Assembly (NCBI GenBank): GCA_029861795.1
Contig: JAOTYS010000065.1
Coordinates: forward strand, 1-14,991
From: Gammaproteobacteria bacterium
Lineage (GTDB): Bacteria > Pseudomonadota > Gammaproteobacteria > Arenicellales > JAOTYS01
DNA: 14,991 bases
Direction of reading: 5' to 3'
The position numbers were made by a program, and so were the translations under genes. Of this stretch, positions 1 to 7,361 are shown piece after piece; positions within the stretch are counted from its first letter, which is position 1, and each line of letters begins with the position of its first letter. A model generated the notes under the pieces. The model made no database searches. It saw nothing but the letters and a program-made list of their open reading frames with translations, and had not been told where the DNA came from.

Positions 1-1
1 C

Positions 2-208
2 GAAGAGGCAATTAAAGAGTATGAAGTACTAATTAGCTCCTATCCGGGCGAGGAGGCGCGGGTGCGCTACGCGTTGTTGTTAAAACGTCAGGGCCGAACC
101 GAGCGCGCTCAGGCGTTGTTCAAAGAGACGCTTACCAGAGCTAGGCGATCCCCGAAGTATTACCGCTCTCGGGAGAAGGAGTGGATTCAGACCGCGGAAG
201 CGAATTGA
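2..208 (+). CDS. C-terminal end of a TPR-like protein (partial, cut by left edge)
   Basis: Frame 2 is open from the first base to a TGA at 206-208 and encodes 68 residues. The peptide is helical and charged (it begins EEAIKEYEVLISSYPGEEAR), with an A/L/Y spacing typical of one tetratricopeptide repeat: a helix, the turn SSYPGEEA, a second helix, then QGRTERAQALFKETL. It ends in a basic tail containing SPKYYRSREKEWIQTAEAN. Similar tails occur in small TPR proteins of gammaproteobacteria whose function is not settled. The start, and any signal peptide or membrane segment, lie outside the window. The FHA-GGDEF gene follows on the same strand after 106 bases. The reading frame is clear; the TPR label is by pattern only. 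Confidence 0.7.
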   Translation, partial: EEAIKEYEVLISSYPGEEARVRYALLLKRQGRTERAQALFKETLTRARRSPKYYRSREKEWIQTAEAN

Positions 209-314
209 CCGTCCTTATTTTTCTACGTAGCCTTCGGGGCAGACTTGGCCAAGTAACCATGATGGGGCGTCAAGCGAATGCTACTCTGCGTCGGTATAAC
301 CAGTTAAACGTTAG

Positions 315-1253
315 ATGATGAACAGCACAGGCGATCAAGACACCCAAATACTAGACGTTTCTGCCAGCCCAGTTGGAGCGCGCGAGTCGAAGATTCCGTG
401 CCTCACAGTCTTAAAAGGCGGCCGGGCAGGAATGGTCCACGCGCTGGTGGCCGGCCAGATAGCACTGATCGGCCGGGCCGACGATGCCGATGTACGTATC
501 GATGATCACCGTGTAAGCCGCAAACACGCAAGCGTAACCTGCTCGAATGGGGACGTTATCTTGGAGGATCTCGGCAGTAGTAACGGCACGTTCGTCAACG
601 GGATCCGCATTGAAAAGCAGCAACTAAAAGAAGGAGACAGCATCCAGATCGGACCTGGCGGCATTGTCAAATTGTCGAACTTGAATGAGCTCGAACAGAA
701 GCTACAGCAAGAGGTTGCTAGCGGACTTAAGGATCCTCAGACGGGGATCTACAGCAAGAATTTTTTTCTAGATCGGATCGAGGCAGAACCGACCTACGCT
801 CAGGGCCACCAAGATAAATTAGGACTAATCGTCTTTGAGATCGATCATTTCACGGACATCAGCAATACTCATGGGTCGCCAGCAGGCGACTTCATTCTTA
901 AGGAAGTGGCGTGGGTTGTCGGTCAAATATTGCGCACCCAAGACATCTTTGCACGCTATGACGGTGCGCAGTTCGTAGTATTGGCACACGATCTTGGCGA
1001 TCAGGGTGCAGTGGTGCTTGCACAGAGAATTCGCAGAGGCGTCAAGCTGCATCGGTTCGTCTTTAAAGGCGGGCGTATTGGCGTCACGGTCAGCATTGGT
1101 ATTGGGACGCTCTCAGATAAGGTTAAGAAACCTGTAAAACTCATCAATCTCGCGCGGAACTCGCTTAACAGGGCAAAAAAGCAGGGTGGCGAGGATGTCA
1201 TCGGCGGCGATGCCGTCAAGACCTACCGTCAGAGCGGTGGTCCAACGAAGTGA
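315..1253 (+). CDS. FHA domain fused to a degenerate GGDEF domain; candidate c-di-GMP-responsive signalling protein
   Basis: The protein has 312 residues and no signal peptide or membrane segment, so it is probably cytoplasmic. An N-terminal FHA domain spans about residues 28-110 with all core phosphothreonine-binding landmarks: G53-R54, S68 and H71 (SxxH), N90-G91 and N95. A GGDEF-type domain follows from about 135 to 300. Its signature reads DGAQF at 216-220 instead of GGDEF, and the usual metal-binding Asp in the FDIDHF motif is Glu (EIDHF), so diguanylate cyclase activity is unlikely. The inhibitory-site motif RxxD is intact as RTQD (207-210), exactly five residues before the signature, so the protein could still bind c-di-GMP. 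Two adjacent ATGs occur at 315 and 318; neither has a strong Shine-Dalgarno. No catalytic partner is adjacent. FHA binding would imply a Ser/Thr-kinase phosphoprotein partner, not seen here. Confidence 0.88.
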   Translation: MMNSTGDQDTQILDVSASPVGARESKIPCLTVLKGGRAGMVHALVAGQIALIGRADDADVRIDDHRVSRKHASVTCSNGDVILEDLGSSNGTFVNGIRIEKQQLKEGDSIQIGPGGIVKLSNLNELEQKLQQEVASGLKDPQTGIYSKNFFLDRIEAEPTYAQGHQDKLGLIVFEIDHFTDISNTHGSPAGDFILKEVAWVVGQILRTQDIFARYDGAQFVVLAHDLGDQGAVVLAQRIRRGVKLHRFVFKGGRIGVTVSIGIGTLSDKVKKPVKLINLARNSLNRAKKQGGEDVIGGDAVKTYRQSGGPTK

Positions 1254-1535
1254 CAATCGTGGTTGATATTCGACTAAAGCCTGTGCCGCGACTGCAATGA
1301 GGCCAAAAGCGGACAGCTTCGTCGGCACTTGGCGGTGTCGTCGCTATCCTAGCCGGAAACCGTGGCGCTGACCGCAGTGCTCCTGTGAGACGCCGTTGTA
1401 ATTGGAAACCCCAGTCGGTAGCATCTAGAGGATAGGTCCATTGTCGTGTCACCCCGGGTATGGCCACCTTATGGCGTCTGTGGCCGACGCTTCCGGGGCA
1501 GCGACTGCATCCCGCAGTCAAAGGGGAGGTAAAAA
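1254..1535. other. Intergenic leader between the FHA-GGDEF gene and the CBS gene
   Basis: This 282-base stretch has no convincing gene. A minus-strand ORF across 1216-1521 has a low-complexity Arg/Ser/Pro-rich translation, no protein-like pattern and no ribosome site, and is treated as chance. The only clear element is a small hairpin (1503-1519) next to the ribosome-binding site of the CBS gene. No terminator with a T tract and no confident promoter was found. Confidence 0.5.
1503..1519 (+). promoter_or_regulatory. Hairpin directly before the Shine-Dalgarno of the CBS gene
   Basis: GACTGC (1503-1508) and GCAGTC (1514-1519) are perfect inverted repeats around the 5-base loop ATCCC. Two bases later the purine-rich ribosome site AAGGGGAGG (1521-1529) begins, followed by the ATG at 1536. 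The loop CCC could pair with the GGGG of the ribosome site, so the structure could modulate translation. A 6-bp stem alone is common by chance. Confidence 0.3.
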
Positions 1536-1979
1536 ATGAAAGATGTCACTGAGTTGCTGCTGAACAAAGGGCAGGAAATATGGTCTGTTGGTTTAACGAC
1601 GCCGGTGTTTGACGCCCTTAAGCTGATGGCGGATAAGAATATCGGTGCGGTGATCGTGATGGATGGGACGCGACTCGCCGGTATCCTTTCGGAACGTGAT
1701 TACGCTCGGAAGGTGATCTTGCGAGGCAAGTCGTCCAAAGATACGCCGGTCTCGGAGATCATGAGTTGGGATGTGATATCAGTGAATCCATCGGAGTCCA
1801 TTGACGGATGCATGGGCTTAATGACGGAGAAGAGAATTCGGCACTTGCCGGTGCTGGATAACGGCGACGTCGTTGGCGTGATCTCCATATCAGACGTAGT
1901 GGAGGCCGTTATCTCCGATCAGGACAGGATGATTGGACAGCTAGAGCGATATATCACGGCAAATGCGGAAATCCCCTGA
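1536..1979 (+). CDS. CBS-pair domain protein (stand-alone, 147 aa)
   Basis: This is a small cytoplasmic protein made almost entirely of two CBS domains (a Bateman module), about residues 10-65 and 75-135. Typical CBS signatures are visible: IGAVIVMDGTRLAGILSERD in the first, and RIRHLPVLDNGDVVGVISIS in the second, each followed by the Asp used for ribose contact in adenosyl-ligand-binding CBS pairs. Length and sequence fit the common stand-alone family near 140-150 residues that includes bacterial relatives of plant CBSX proteins. Such modules sense AMP, ATP, NAD or SAM; the ligand here is unknown. The ATG has a strong Shine-Dalgarno (AAGGGGAGG, about six bases upstream). It precedes the 2-oxoacid oxidoreductase operon on the same strand with a 203-base gap, so co-transcription is possible but not shown. 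A C-terminal stretch, about 128-147, could form a helix used in dimer contacts. Confidence 0.9.
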   Translation: MKDVTELLLNKGQEIWSVGLTTPVFDALKLMADKNIGAVIVMDGTRLAGILSERDYARKVILRGKSSKDTPVSEIMSWDVISVNPSESIDGCMGLMTEKRIRHLPVLDNGDVVGVISISDVVEAVISDQDRMIGQLERYITANAEIP

Positions 1980-2046
1980 TGTAATGGGGCTGTGAACAGC
2001 GATTGGAAGACGAAGGCGCTTGCATCGTGTTAATGTGGTGCTAGCA

Positions 2047-2075
2047 TTGGCAAAATTTAGAAGCGGGTGAAAAAT
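2047..2075 (+). promoter_or_regulatory. Possible sigma-70 promoter for the 2-oxoacid oxidoreductase operon
   Basis: TTGGCA (2047-2052) matches the -35 consensus at 5 of 6 positions. Seventeen bases later AAAAAT (2070-2075) matches the -10 consensus at 4 of 6. The pair lies in the 203-base gap ahead of the operon, upstream of the inverted repeat at 2097-2118. The -10 is weak, so the call is tentative. Confidence 0.3.
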
Positions 2076-2096
2076 CTAACTTAAATGGCTCAAATC

Positions 2097-2118
2097 CCGG
2101 GTTCAGTGAATGAACCGG
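2097..2118 (+). promoter_or_regulatory. Inverted repeat in the leader of the 2-oxoacid oxidoreductase operon
   Basis: GGTTCA and TGAACC pair around the loop GTGAA. With one bulged G the stem extends by CC/GG to eight base pairs over 2097-2118. It ends 11 bases before the ATG at 2129 that opens the 16-codon reading frame ahead of the flavoprotein. It could be an operator or an RNA hairpin. There is no following T tract, so it is not a standard terminator. Confidence 0.35.
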
Positions 2119-2128
2119 TTGCGCACCT

Positions 2129-2179
2129 ATGGAAAACTCAATTGCGCCGGCTTGGTGGGGGCCTCCGGGGGAACCGTAA
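2129..2179 (+). other. Short in-frame ORF (16 codons) ending three bases before the flavoprotein start
   Basis: ATG at 2129 opens MENSIAPAWWGPPGEP, closed by TAA at 2177-2179. It is in the same frame as the flavoprotein gene, whose first usable start is TTG at 2183. If the TAA is read through, the peptide continues as RLGFRVKPTDTS with no break in protein character. It may therefore be the true N-terminus of the flavoprotein, interrupted by a nonsense codon. Alternatively it is a leader peptide whose termination feeds re-initiation at the TTG. No good Shine-Dalgarno precedes the ATG. Confidence 0.45.
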
Positions 2180-2182
2180 AGG

Positions 2183-3994
2183 TTGGGCTTTCGTGTGAAG
2201 CCAACAGACACATCTAATCCTGACTACTACCATAGAGTGGTCGATTGTCAGTGGGCCTGTCCCGCGCACACTGACGTGCCCGAATACATCCGGCTGATCG
2301 CCCAGGAACGATATACGGATGCGTATATGTTGAACCGGGAATCCAACGTCTTCCCTGCCATCTTGGGTCGAGTCTGCGACCGCCCGTGCGAGCCCGCGTG
2401 CCGTCGTGGTCGCATAGACGAAAAGCCAGTAGCGATCTGTCGATTAAAGAGAGTGGCCGCAGATCTTAGCGATGACTTTACGGACTGGTTGCCGGTCATC
2501 CCTAGAGTTAAGAATGGTAAGCGCATCGCGCTCATTGGCGCGGGTTGCGCCTCGCTCACTGTCGCCAATGATCTATTGCCCCTCGGCTATGAGGTGGTGA
2601 TGCTCGAGAAGCTGAAAGAGACTGGCGGTTTGATGCGTACCAACATTCCTGCATTCCGACTGCCGGCTACGGTGTTGGACCAAGAAATCAATGTGATTGT
2701 GGATATGGGGGTGGATTTGCGGTTGGGTCAGCCGATAAGCAGTCTTAAAGCTCTTCTTGAAGAAAACTTTGACGCTGTGTTTGTAGGCAGTGGTGCACCT
2801 AAGGGTAAGAATCTAGAGATACCCGGACGGTATGACACTGACCAAATTTTTGTCGGTATAGAATGGTTGGAATCAGTAGCGTTTGGGCATATCGACTCGA
2901 TCGGACGACGGGTCGTTATTATCGGTGGCGGCAACACGGCAATGGATTGTTGTCGCACAGCGTTACGGCTGGGTGGTGAGGACGTGAAAGTGGTCGCGCG
3001 AAAGCCACGCAATATGCTCAAGGCCTCTGACTGGGAGTTAGAAGACGCCATCGAGGAGCAAGTCGAGATTGTGATCAATCATTCTCCTGAAGCGTTTGTG
3101 TTAGAGAATGGGAAGCTTACGGGTGTTAAGTTTGCTCAAGTCGAATGGCATGAAGACGAGAACGGAGCGCTGCGGTCTAAGACAAAGAAAATGGTGACTA
3201 TGCCCTGCGATACGGTGATTCTCGCCGTGGGTCAGGAGAATGCATTTCCGTTTATCGAAAGAGATATAGGTATTGAATTTGATAAATGGGATGTACCGGT
3301 GGTGGACAAGGTCACTATGCAATCAACGCGAGATGGCGTTTTCTTTGGGGGTGACGCGGCGTTTGGACCGCTAAACATCATCTGGGCGGTGGAGCACGGC
3401 CATCAGGCCGCTATTTCGATCCACAAGTACTGTCATGGTGAATCCATTACTGACCGCCTTGCGCCTACTATGAATCTGGGCAGCACTAAAATGGGCATCC
3501 ACGAATGGAGTTATAGCAACGATTACGACCCCAGCAAACGGAAGGCCATGGGACATGTATCCCTTAAGAAGCGTTTCGAAAAAATCAGTATAGAGGTTGA
3601 ACTGGGATTCACCGCCGAGCAGACCACTAAAGAAGTAGAACGCTGTTTAAATTGCGATATCCAAACGGTGTTCACTGACAAACTGTGTATCGAATGCGAT
3701 GCCTGCATAGACATCTGTCCAGTTGATTGCCTCACCATTACAGAAAACGGTGGGGAACAGGATCTAAGACAACGGCTTAGCGCCCCAGCGAAAAATCTTG
3801 ACCAGCCGCTGTTCGTTTCGGGGGCATTGCCACAGACAGGTAAAGTGATGGTAAAGGACGAAGACTTGTGCATACATTGTGGACTGTGCGCGGAACGCTG
3901 TCCCACCGCTGCATGGGATATGCGCAAGTCTCAGTTGGTAGTTCCCTATGCGAAGGACGAGCAATCACGCCAATGCGTAAAGCTCAGCGCGTAA
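2183..3994 (+). CDS. GltD-like NAD(P)H/FAD oxidoreductase with C-terminal 4Fe-4S ferredoxin domains
   Basis: The 603-residue protein resembles the glutamate synthase small subunit with extra ferredoxin domains. Residues 20-95 form the N-terminal iron-sulfur domain (C22, C26, C65, C69, C73). The FAD dinucleotide fold starts at GAGCAS (119-124) and the NAD(P)H fold at GGGNTA (248-253). The basic stretch VARKPRN after the second fold suggests NADPH. GGDAAFGPLN near 394 is the second FAD contact. C488 and C491 precede two ferredoxin motifs: C502-C505-C508-C512 and C563-C566-C569-C573. It lies 5' of korA with a 22-base overlap, implying that it feeds electrons to or from the KorAB oxidoreductase. 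A glutamate synthase role is unlikely because there is no gltB. The start is TTG (2183) or GTG (2195); an in-frame TAA at 2177-2179 blocks any upstream ATG, which is odd. Confidence 0.87.
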   Translation: MGFRVKPTDTSNPDYYHRVVDCQWACPAHTDVPEYIRLIAQERYTDAYMLNRESNVFPAILGRVCDRPCEPACRRGRIDEKPVAICRLKRVAADLSDDFTDWLPVIPRVKNGKRIALIGAGCASLTVANDLLPLGYEVVMLEKLKETGGLMRTNIPAFRLPATVLDQEINVIVDMGVDLRLGQPISSLKALLEENFDAVFVGSGAPKGKNLEIPGRYDTDQIFVGIEWLESVAFGHIDSIGRRVVIIGGGNTAMDCCRTALRLGGEDVKVVARKPRNMLKASDWELEDAIEEQVEIVINHSPEAFVLENGKLTGVKFAQVEWHEDENGALRSKTKKMVTMPCDTVILAVGQENAFPFIERDIGIEFDKWDVPVVDKVTMQSTRDGVFFGGDAAFGPLNIIWAVEHGHQAAISIHKYCHGESITDRLAPTMNLGSTKMGIHEWSYSNDYDPSKRKAMGHVSLKKRFEKISIEVELGFTAEQTTKEVERCLNCDIQTVFTDKLCIECDACIDICPVDCLTITENGGEQDLRQRLSAPAKNLDQPLFVSGALPQTGKVMVKDEDLCIHCGLCAERCPTAAWDMRKSQLVVPYAKDEQSRQCVKLSA

Positions 3995-5784
3995 ACGATT
4001 TCGTCATCAAGTTGGCTAATGTGAACGGCACTGGTTCGGCCAGCGCCAACGGACTGCTGATGAAGTCGATTTTTAGGATGGGCGTGCCAGTGATGGGCAA
4101 GAACTTTTTCCCCTCCAATATTCAAGGCCTTCCCACCTGGTATGAGATCAGGGTCAGCAAGGATGGGCATCTTGCACGCTCCGGTCGGGTTGACATTATG
4201 GTGGCGATGAACGCGGAGACCTACGCACGGGATCTGGCGGAAGTCGGCGCTGGTGGTTACCTCATCTATGACTCCACATGGCCGCGGGATAATGTGCTCT
4301 CGCGAGACGACGTTACCGTCTTGGGCGTGCCGCTGTCGAGGTTGTGCAATGAGAAGTTTGCTAACGCGCGGGCCCGTATCTTGATGAAGAACGTGACCTA
4401 TGTCGGCGTGTTGGCAGCATTGCTGGACATCGATCTCGAAGTTATCCGAGTGTTGTTGGAAGAGACATTCGCTTCGAAACAGAAGCTGGTATCGTCTAAC
4501 CTCGATGCGATTAGCTTAGGATACCACTACGCGCGCGCACATTTCGACTGTCCGTTACCGATCCGTGTAGAAAAGATCAATGGCACCAACAATCACGTCA
4601 TTATCGATGGCAACACGGCGGCGGCGCTCGGCTGTATCTATGCAGGTGCCACAGTGGCTGCTTGGTATCCTATTACGCCTTCCACTTCTTTGATGGATGC
4701 CTTCAAGGGTTTTTGTCAGGCGCATAGGCATGATCCAGAAACCGGCCGTAGCCACTATTGCATCGTTCAGTCTGAAGATGAGCTGGCCGCCATTGGCATG
4801 GTGTTAGGAGCGAGTTGGAACGGAGCGCGGGCATTCACGTCTACCAGTGGACCAGGGATATCGCTGATGAGCGAGTTTCTTGGATTTGGCTACTATGCAG
4901 AGATTCCCGCGGTCATCTTCGACGTACAAAGAGTGGGACCGTCCACCGGAATGCCCACCCGAACTCAACAGAGTGACATTTTGGCCTGTGCATATGCCTC
5001 TCATGGGGACACCCGGCAAGTACTGCTATTCCCGGCCAATCCCGAGGAATGCTTCTACTTTGCTGTTAAGGCGTTTGATTTGGCCGAGCAATTGCAGACA
5101 CCGGTAATAGTGATGTCCGATCTCGATATCGGCATGAATGACTGGATGTGCCCGTCCCTTGAGTGGGACGACGGGTACCGCCCTAACCGCGGCAAAGTAC
5201 TTAGCGCTGAAGAACTTAACGAGATGGAAACGTTTCATCGATATGTCGATAAAGACGGCGATGGTATCGGATATAGGACCTATCCAGGTGATCATCCACG
5301 GGGCGCGTACTTCGTGCGCGGTTCAGGGCACGACAAGTACGGCGCCTACACTGAAGACGCATCGGCATACCAAGAAGTACTCGATCGCCTAAGTGTGAAG
5401 TGGCAAACCGCGAGCAAGTTGATCCCCGAGCCGATTATAGAGTCAAAGGCCAAGATTGACTGGGGCATCATCTCTATCGGCAGTTGTGATGGAGCCGTTA
5501 GAGAAGCGATCGATCAGTTGGAGAAACAAGGCGTTCATCTCAACTACATGCGTATCCGTGGCTTCCCGTTCGGTGATGCCGTGCAACGTTTCCTTGATAA
5601 ACATGATCGTCTCTTTGTCGTGGAGCAAAACAGGGATGGACAGCTTAAGGCGCTATTGACGATGGAGACTGTTGTAGCCGGCAACAAACTACACTCTATT
5701 CTTCATTACAATGGTCTGCCCATAGATAGTCAATGCATCGTGGATGGGGTTGCTGAGCAGATGAAAGAGGGGGTTGCAGCTTGA
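3973..5784 (+). CDS. korA: 2-oxoacid:acceptor oxidoreductase, fused gamma-alpha subunit (KorA type)
   Basis: The ATG at 3973 gives a 603-residue protein and overlaps the upstream flavoprotein gene by 22 bases. The open frame runs back to 3868, but those residues fall inside the upstream ferredoxin domain. Family starts lie just before the VNGTGSASANG motif, so 3973 is preferred; AAGGA lies 15 bases upstream. Residues 8-200 are the gamma domain. The alpha domain begins near 205 and carries YPITPSTS (232-239), the substrate/CoA-binding motif of oxoacid:ferredoxin oxidoreductases, then TSTSGPGISLMSEF and the conserved block VQRVGPSTGMPTRTQQSD. A transketolase-C-like region ends the protein. The gamma-alpha fusion matches the two-subunit 2-oxoglutarate oxidoreductase of mycobacteria (KorAB). 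The reaction is oxidative decarboxylation of a 2-oxoacid with CoA, or its reverse. The substrate is probably 2-oxoglutarate but is not fixed by sequence. Confidence 0.9.
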   Translation: MRKAQRVNDFVIKLANVNGTGSASANGLLMKSIFRMGVPVMGKNFFPSNIQGLPTWYEIRVSKDGHLARSGRVDIMVAMNAETYARDLAEVGAGGYLIYDSTWPRDNVLSRDDVTVLGVPLSRLCNEKFANARARILMKNVTYVGVLAALLDIDLEVIRVLLEETFASKQKLVSSNLDAISLGYHYARAHFDCPLPIRVEKINGTNNHVIIDGNTAAALGCIYAGATVAAWYPITPSTSLMDAFKGFCQAHRHDPETGRSHYCIVQSEDELAAIGMVLGASWNGARAFTSTSGPGISLMSEFLGFGYYAEIPAVIFDVQRVGPSTGMPTRTQQSDILACAYASHGDTRQVLLFPANPEECFYFAVKAFDLAEQLQTPVIVMSDLDIGMNDWMCPSLEWDDGYRPNRGKVLSAEELNEMETFHRYVDKDGDGIGYRTYPGDHPRGAYFVRGSGHDKYGAYTEDASAYQEVLDRLSVKWQTASKLIPEPIIESKAKIDWGIISIGSCDGAVREAIDQLEKQGVHLNYMRIRGFPFGDAVQRFLDKHDRLFVVEQNRDGQLKALLTMETVVAGNKLHSILHYNGLPIDSQCIVDGVAEQMKEGVAA

Positions 5785-6836
5785 GCTATATCAACAAGCC
5801 CAAGGTTCACCATCCAGACTTACCAAAAAATGCACTGGGCCTGACAGAACGCGACTATGAAGGCGGGATGTCCACTCTTTGTGCAGGTTGTGGTCACGAC
5901 TCCATTACTGCGGCATTGATACAAGCATTCTTCGAATTGAACATCTCGCCCCACAAGGTGGCTAAGTTAAGCGGAATCGGCTGTTCATCAAAAACACCGG
6001 CGTATTTTCTCGGCTCTGCCCACGGCCTCAACTCTGTACACGGCAGAATGCCCTCGGTAGCGACCGGTGCTAACGCGGCCAATAGAGACTTGTACTACGT
6101 GGGTGTATCGGGAGACGGTGATTCCTTGTCCATTGGGCTCGGACCGTTTGCCCACGCAGTGCGCCGTAACTTAAAGATGCTTTATATGATTGAAAACAAC
6201 GGCGTTTATGGTCTCACAAAAGGACAGTTTTCGGCCTCCGCGGATGTCGGCACTAAAGCTAAGAAGGGTGAGGTCAACCTGCAGCCGCCCATAGACCCGG
6301 TGATGCTCACTTTGAGTTTGGGTGGCACATTCGTGGCCCGCGGATTTTCTGGAGATAAAAGGCAACTTGTACCGCTGATCAAGGCGGGCGTGATGCATAA
6401 CGGGTTCGCCATGATCGACGTACTATCTCCTTGCGTTACCTTTAACGACCATGAGGATTCGACGAAGAGTTACGCCCATACCAGGCAGTTCTATCACCCG
6501 GCGATTCACACGGATTTTATTCCGCCGACTGACGAGATCTTGACGTCGTACGAAGAAGGTGAGGTCATGCCGGTAGAGTTACACGATGGCAGTCGAATTC
6601 TGTTAAGAAAGATCAATAGAGATTATGATCCGACGGATCGCAGCGCTGCGCTGTCATACATCCAGGCACACCAGGATCAGGGCGAGATTATTACGGGTTT
6701 GTTATACATCGATGAAACCAAGCCGGACCTACATGAAATCTCCAATACCAGCGAAGAGCCGTTAGCTCACATCCCATATGAAAAGTTGTCTCTCGGCTCA
6801 AAGACGCTGGAGGCCATTCAAAAGAGCTATCGTTAG
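5781..6836 (+). CDS. korB: 2-oxoacid:acceptor oxidoreductase, thiamine-diphosphate beta subunit (KorB type)
   Basis: The 351-residue protein starts at TTG 5781, which overlaps the korA stop in a TTGA junction; GAGGGGG lies eight bases upstream. The coupling suggests equal synthesis of the two subunits. CAGCGHD supplies C34 and C37 of a 4Fe-4S cluster and the H39 region near thiamine diphosphate; C68 (GIGCSS) and C218 (SPC) are likely the other cluster ligands. The thiamine motif is GDGD at 111-114 through ENNGVYGLTKGQ (138-149). As in mycobacterial KorB there is no built-in ferredoxin domain; the missing electron carrier is probably supplied by the GltD-like protein two genes upstream. The C-terminal extension (about 265-351) is normal for KorB. 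After the stop there are 125 bases before the VOC gene, with no clear terminator. Confidence 0.92.
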   Translation: MSYINKPKVHHPDLPKNALGLTERDYEGGMSTLCAGCGHDSITAALIQAFFELNISPHKVAKLSGIGCSSKTPAYFLGSAHGLNSVHGRMPSVATGANAANRDLYYVGVSGDGDSLSIGLGPFAHAVRRNLKMLYMIENNGVYGLTKGQFSASADVGTKAKKGEVNLQPPIDPVMLTLSLGGTFVARGFSGDKRQLVPLIKAGVMHNGFAMIDVLSPCVTFNDHEDSTKSYAHTRQFYHPAIHTDFIPPTDEILTSYEEGEVMPVELHDGSRILLRKINRDYDPTDRSAALSYIQAHQDQGEIITGLLYIDETKPDLHEISNTSEEPLAHIPYEKLSLGSKTLEAIQKSYR

Positions 6837-6961
6837 CATTGCAATATCCTGTGTACTGCTGAGCTCCGTAGTGTGCCGGCAGGGTTTGGAAGTGGCTTTA
6901 AGTGTTATGCCTACGGAAACAGGGTCCAGCAGCAAGCACTAAATCTTCATAGGAGTAAGTT

Positions 6962-7342
6962 ATGCATAAGAGTCGATTAGGCGGTGTGATTATTGATTGC
7001 CAAACCGATGACCTTGAGAAGGCAGTAGAATTTTGGAGCCGGGCCTTGGGCTGTCCAATGCTTCCCATGGCAGACCCCGCGGATAAGAACTACGTTTCGC
7101 TCGAAAGGAAGCCGAACGAAGTCGACATCGAGGTGCAGAAGGTGGATCACCAAAGTAGAGTGCACATCGACATTGAAGCCGATAACATCGAGGCGGAAGT
7201 GCGTCGATTAGAGAAGTTGGGTGCAAAGCGACTAGAGAAGATTAGAACTTGGGTTGTGATGGAAGCACCCACCGGGCATCGTTTCTGTGTGGTCTCTCCG
7301 CAACGCTCAGAGTTCGCCACGGAAGCAAATCGATGGGACTGA
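6962..7342 (+). CDS. VOC superfamily (glyoxalase-fold) protein, 126 aa
   Basis: The ATG at 6962 has the strong ribosome site AGGAG (6951-6955) at six bases. The sequence shows the paired beta-alpha-beta-beta-beta pattern of one VOC subunit. It begins with GGVIIDCQTDDLEKAVEFWS, the usual first strand and helix of the Glyoxalase_6 type, and closes with VMEAPTGHRFCVVSP, the usual last strands. Metal-site residues are not clear: the first-strand position that is His in glyoxalase I is Asp here (VIIDC), while H56 (VHIDIEA), E88-region residues and the H in TGHRF are possible ligands. Function could be isomerase, dioxygenase or binding protein; no substrate can be named. It follows korB on the same strand by 125 bases and may be expressed separately. 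It converges with the SDR gene, with only 19 bases between stops. Confidence 0.85.
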   Translation: MHKSRLGGVIIDCQTDDLEKAVEFWSRALGCPMLPMADPADKNYVSLERKPNEVDIEVQKVDHQSRVHIDIEADNIEAEVRRLEKLGAKRLEKIRTWVVMEAPTGHRFCVVSPQRSEFATEANRWD

Positions 7343-7361
7343 AATAATCGCAGTGCGCTGA

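Noticed and set aside
1216..1521. Minus-strand ORF of 101 codons in the gap before the CBS gene
   Set aside because: The translation is Arg/Ser/Pro/Thr-rich without protein pattern, overlaps the end of the FHA-GGDEF gene and has no ribosome site.
3868..3972. Upstream extension of korA by 35 codons
   Set aside because: It lies inside the second ferredoxin motif of the flavoprotein in another frame. Family N-termini start just before the VNGTGSASANG motif, so ATG 3973 is preferred.
6837..6961. Terminator or promoter between korB and the VOC gene
   Set aside because: No stem with a T tract was found, and the best promoter-like pair (TTGGAA and TATGCC) has only a 14-base spacer.
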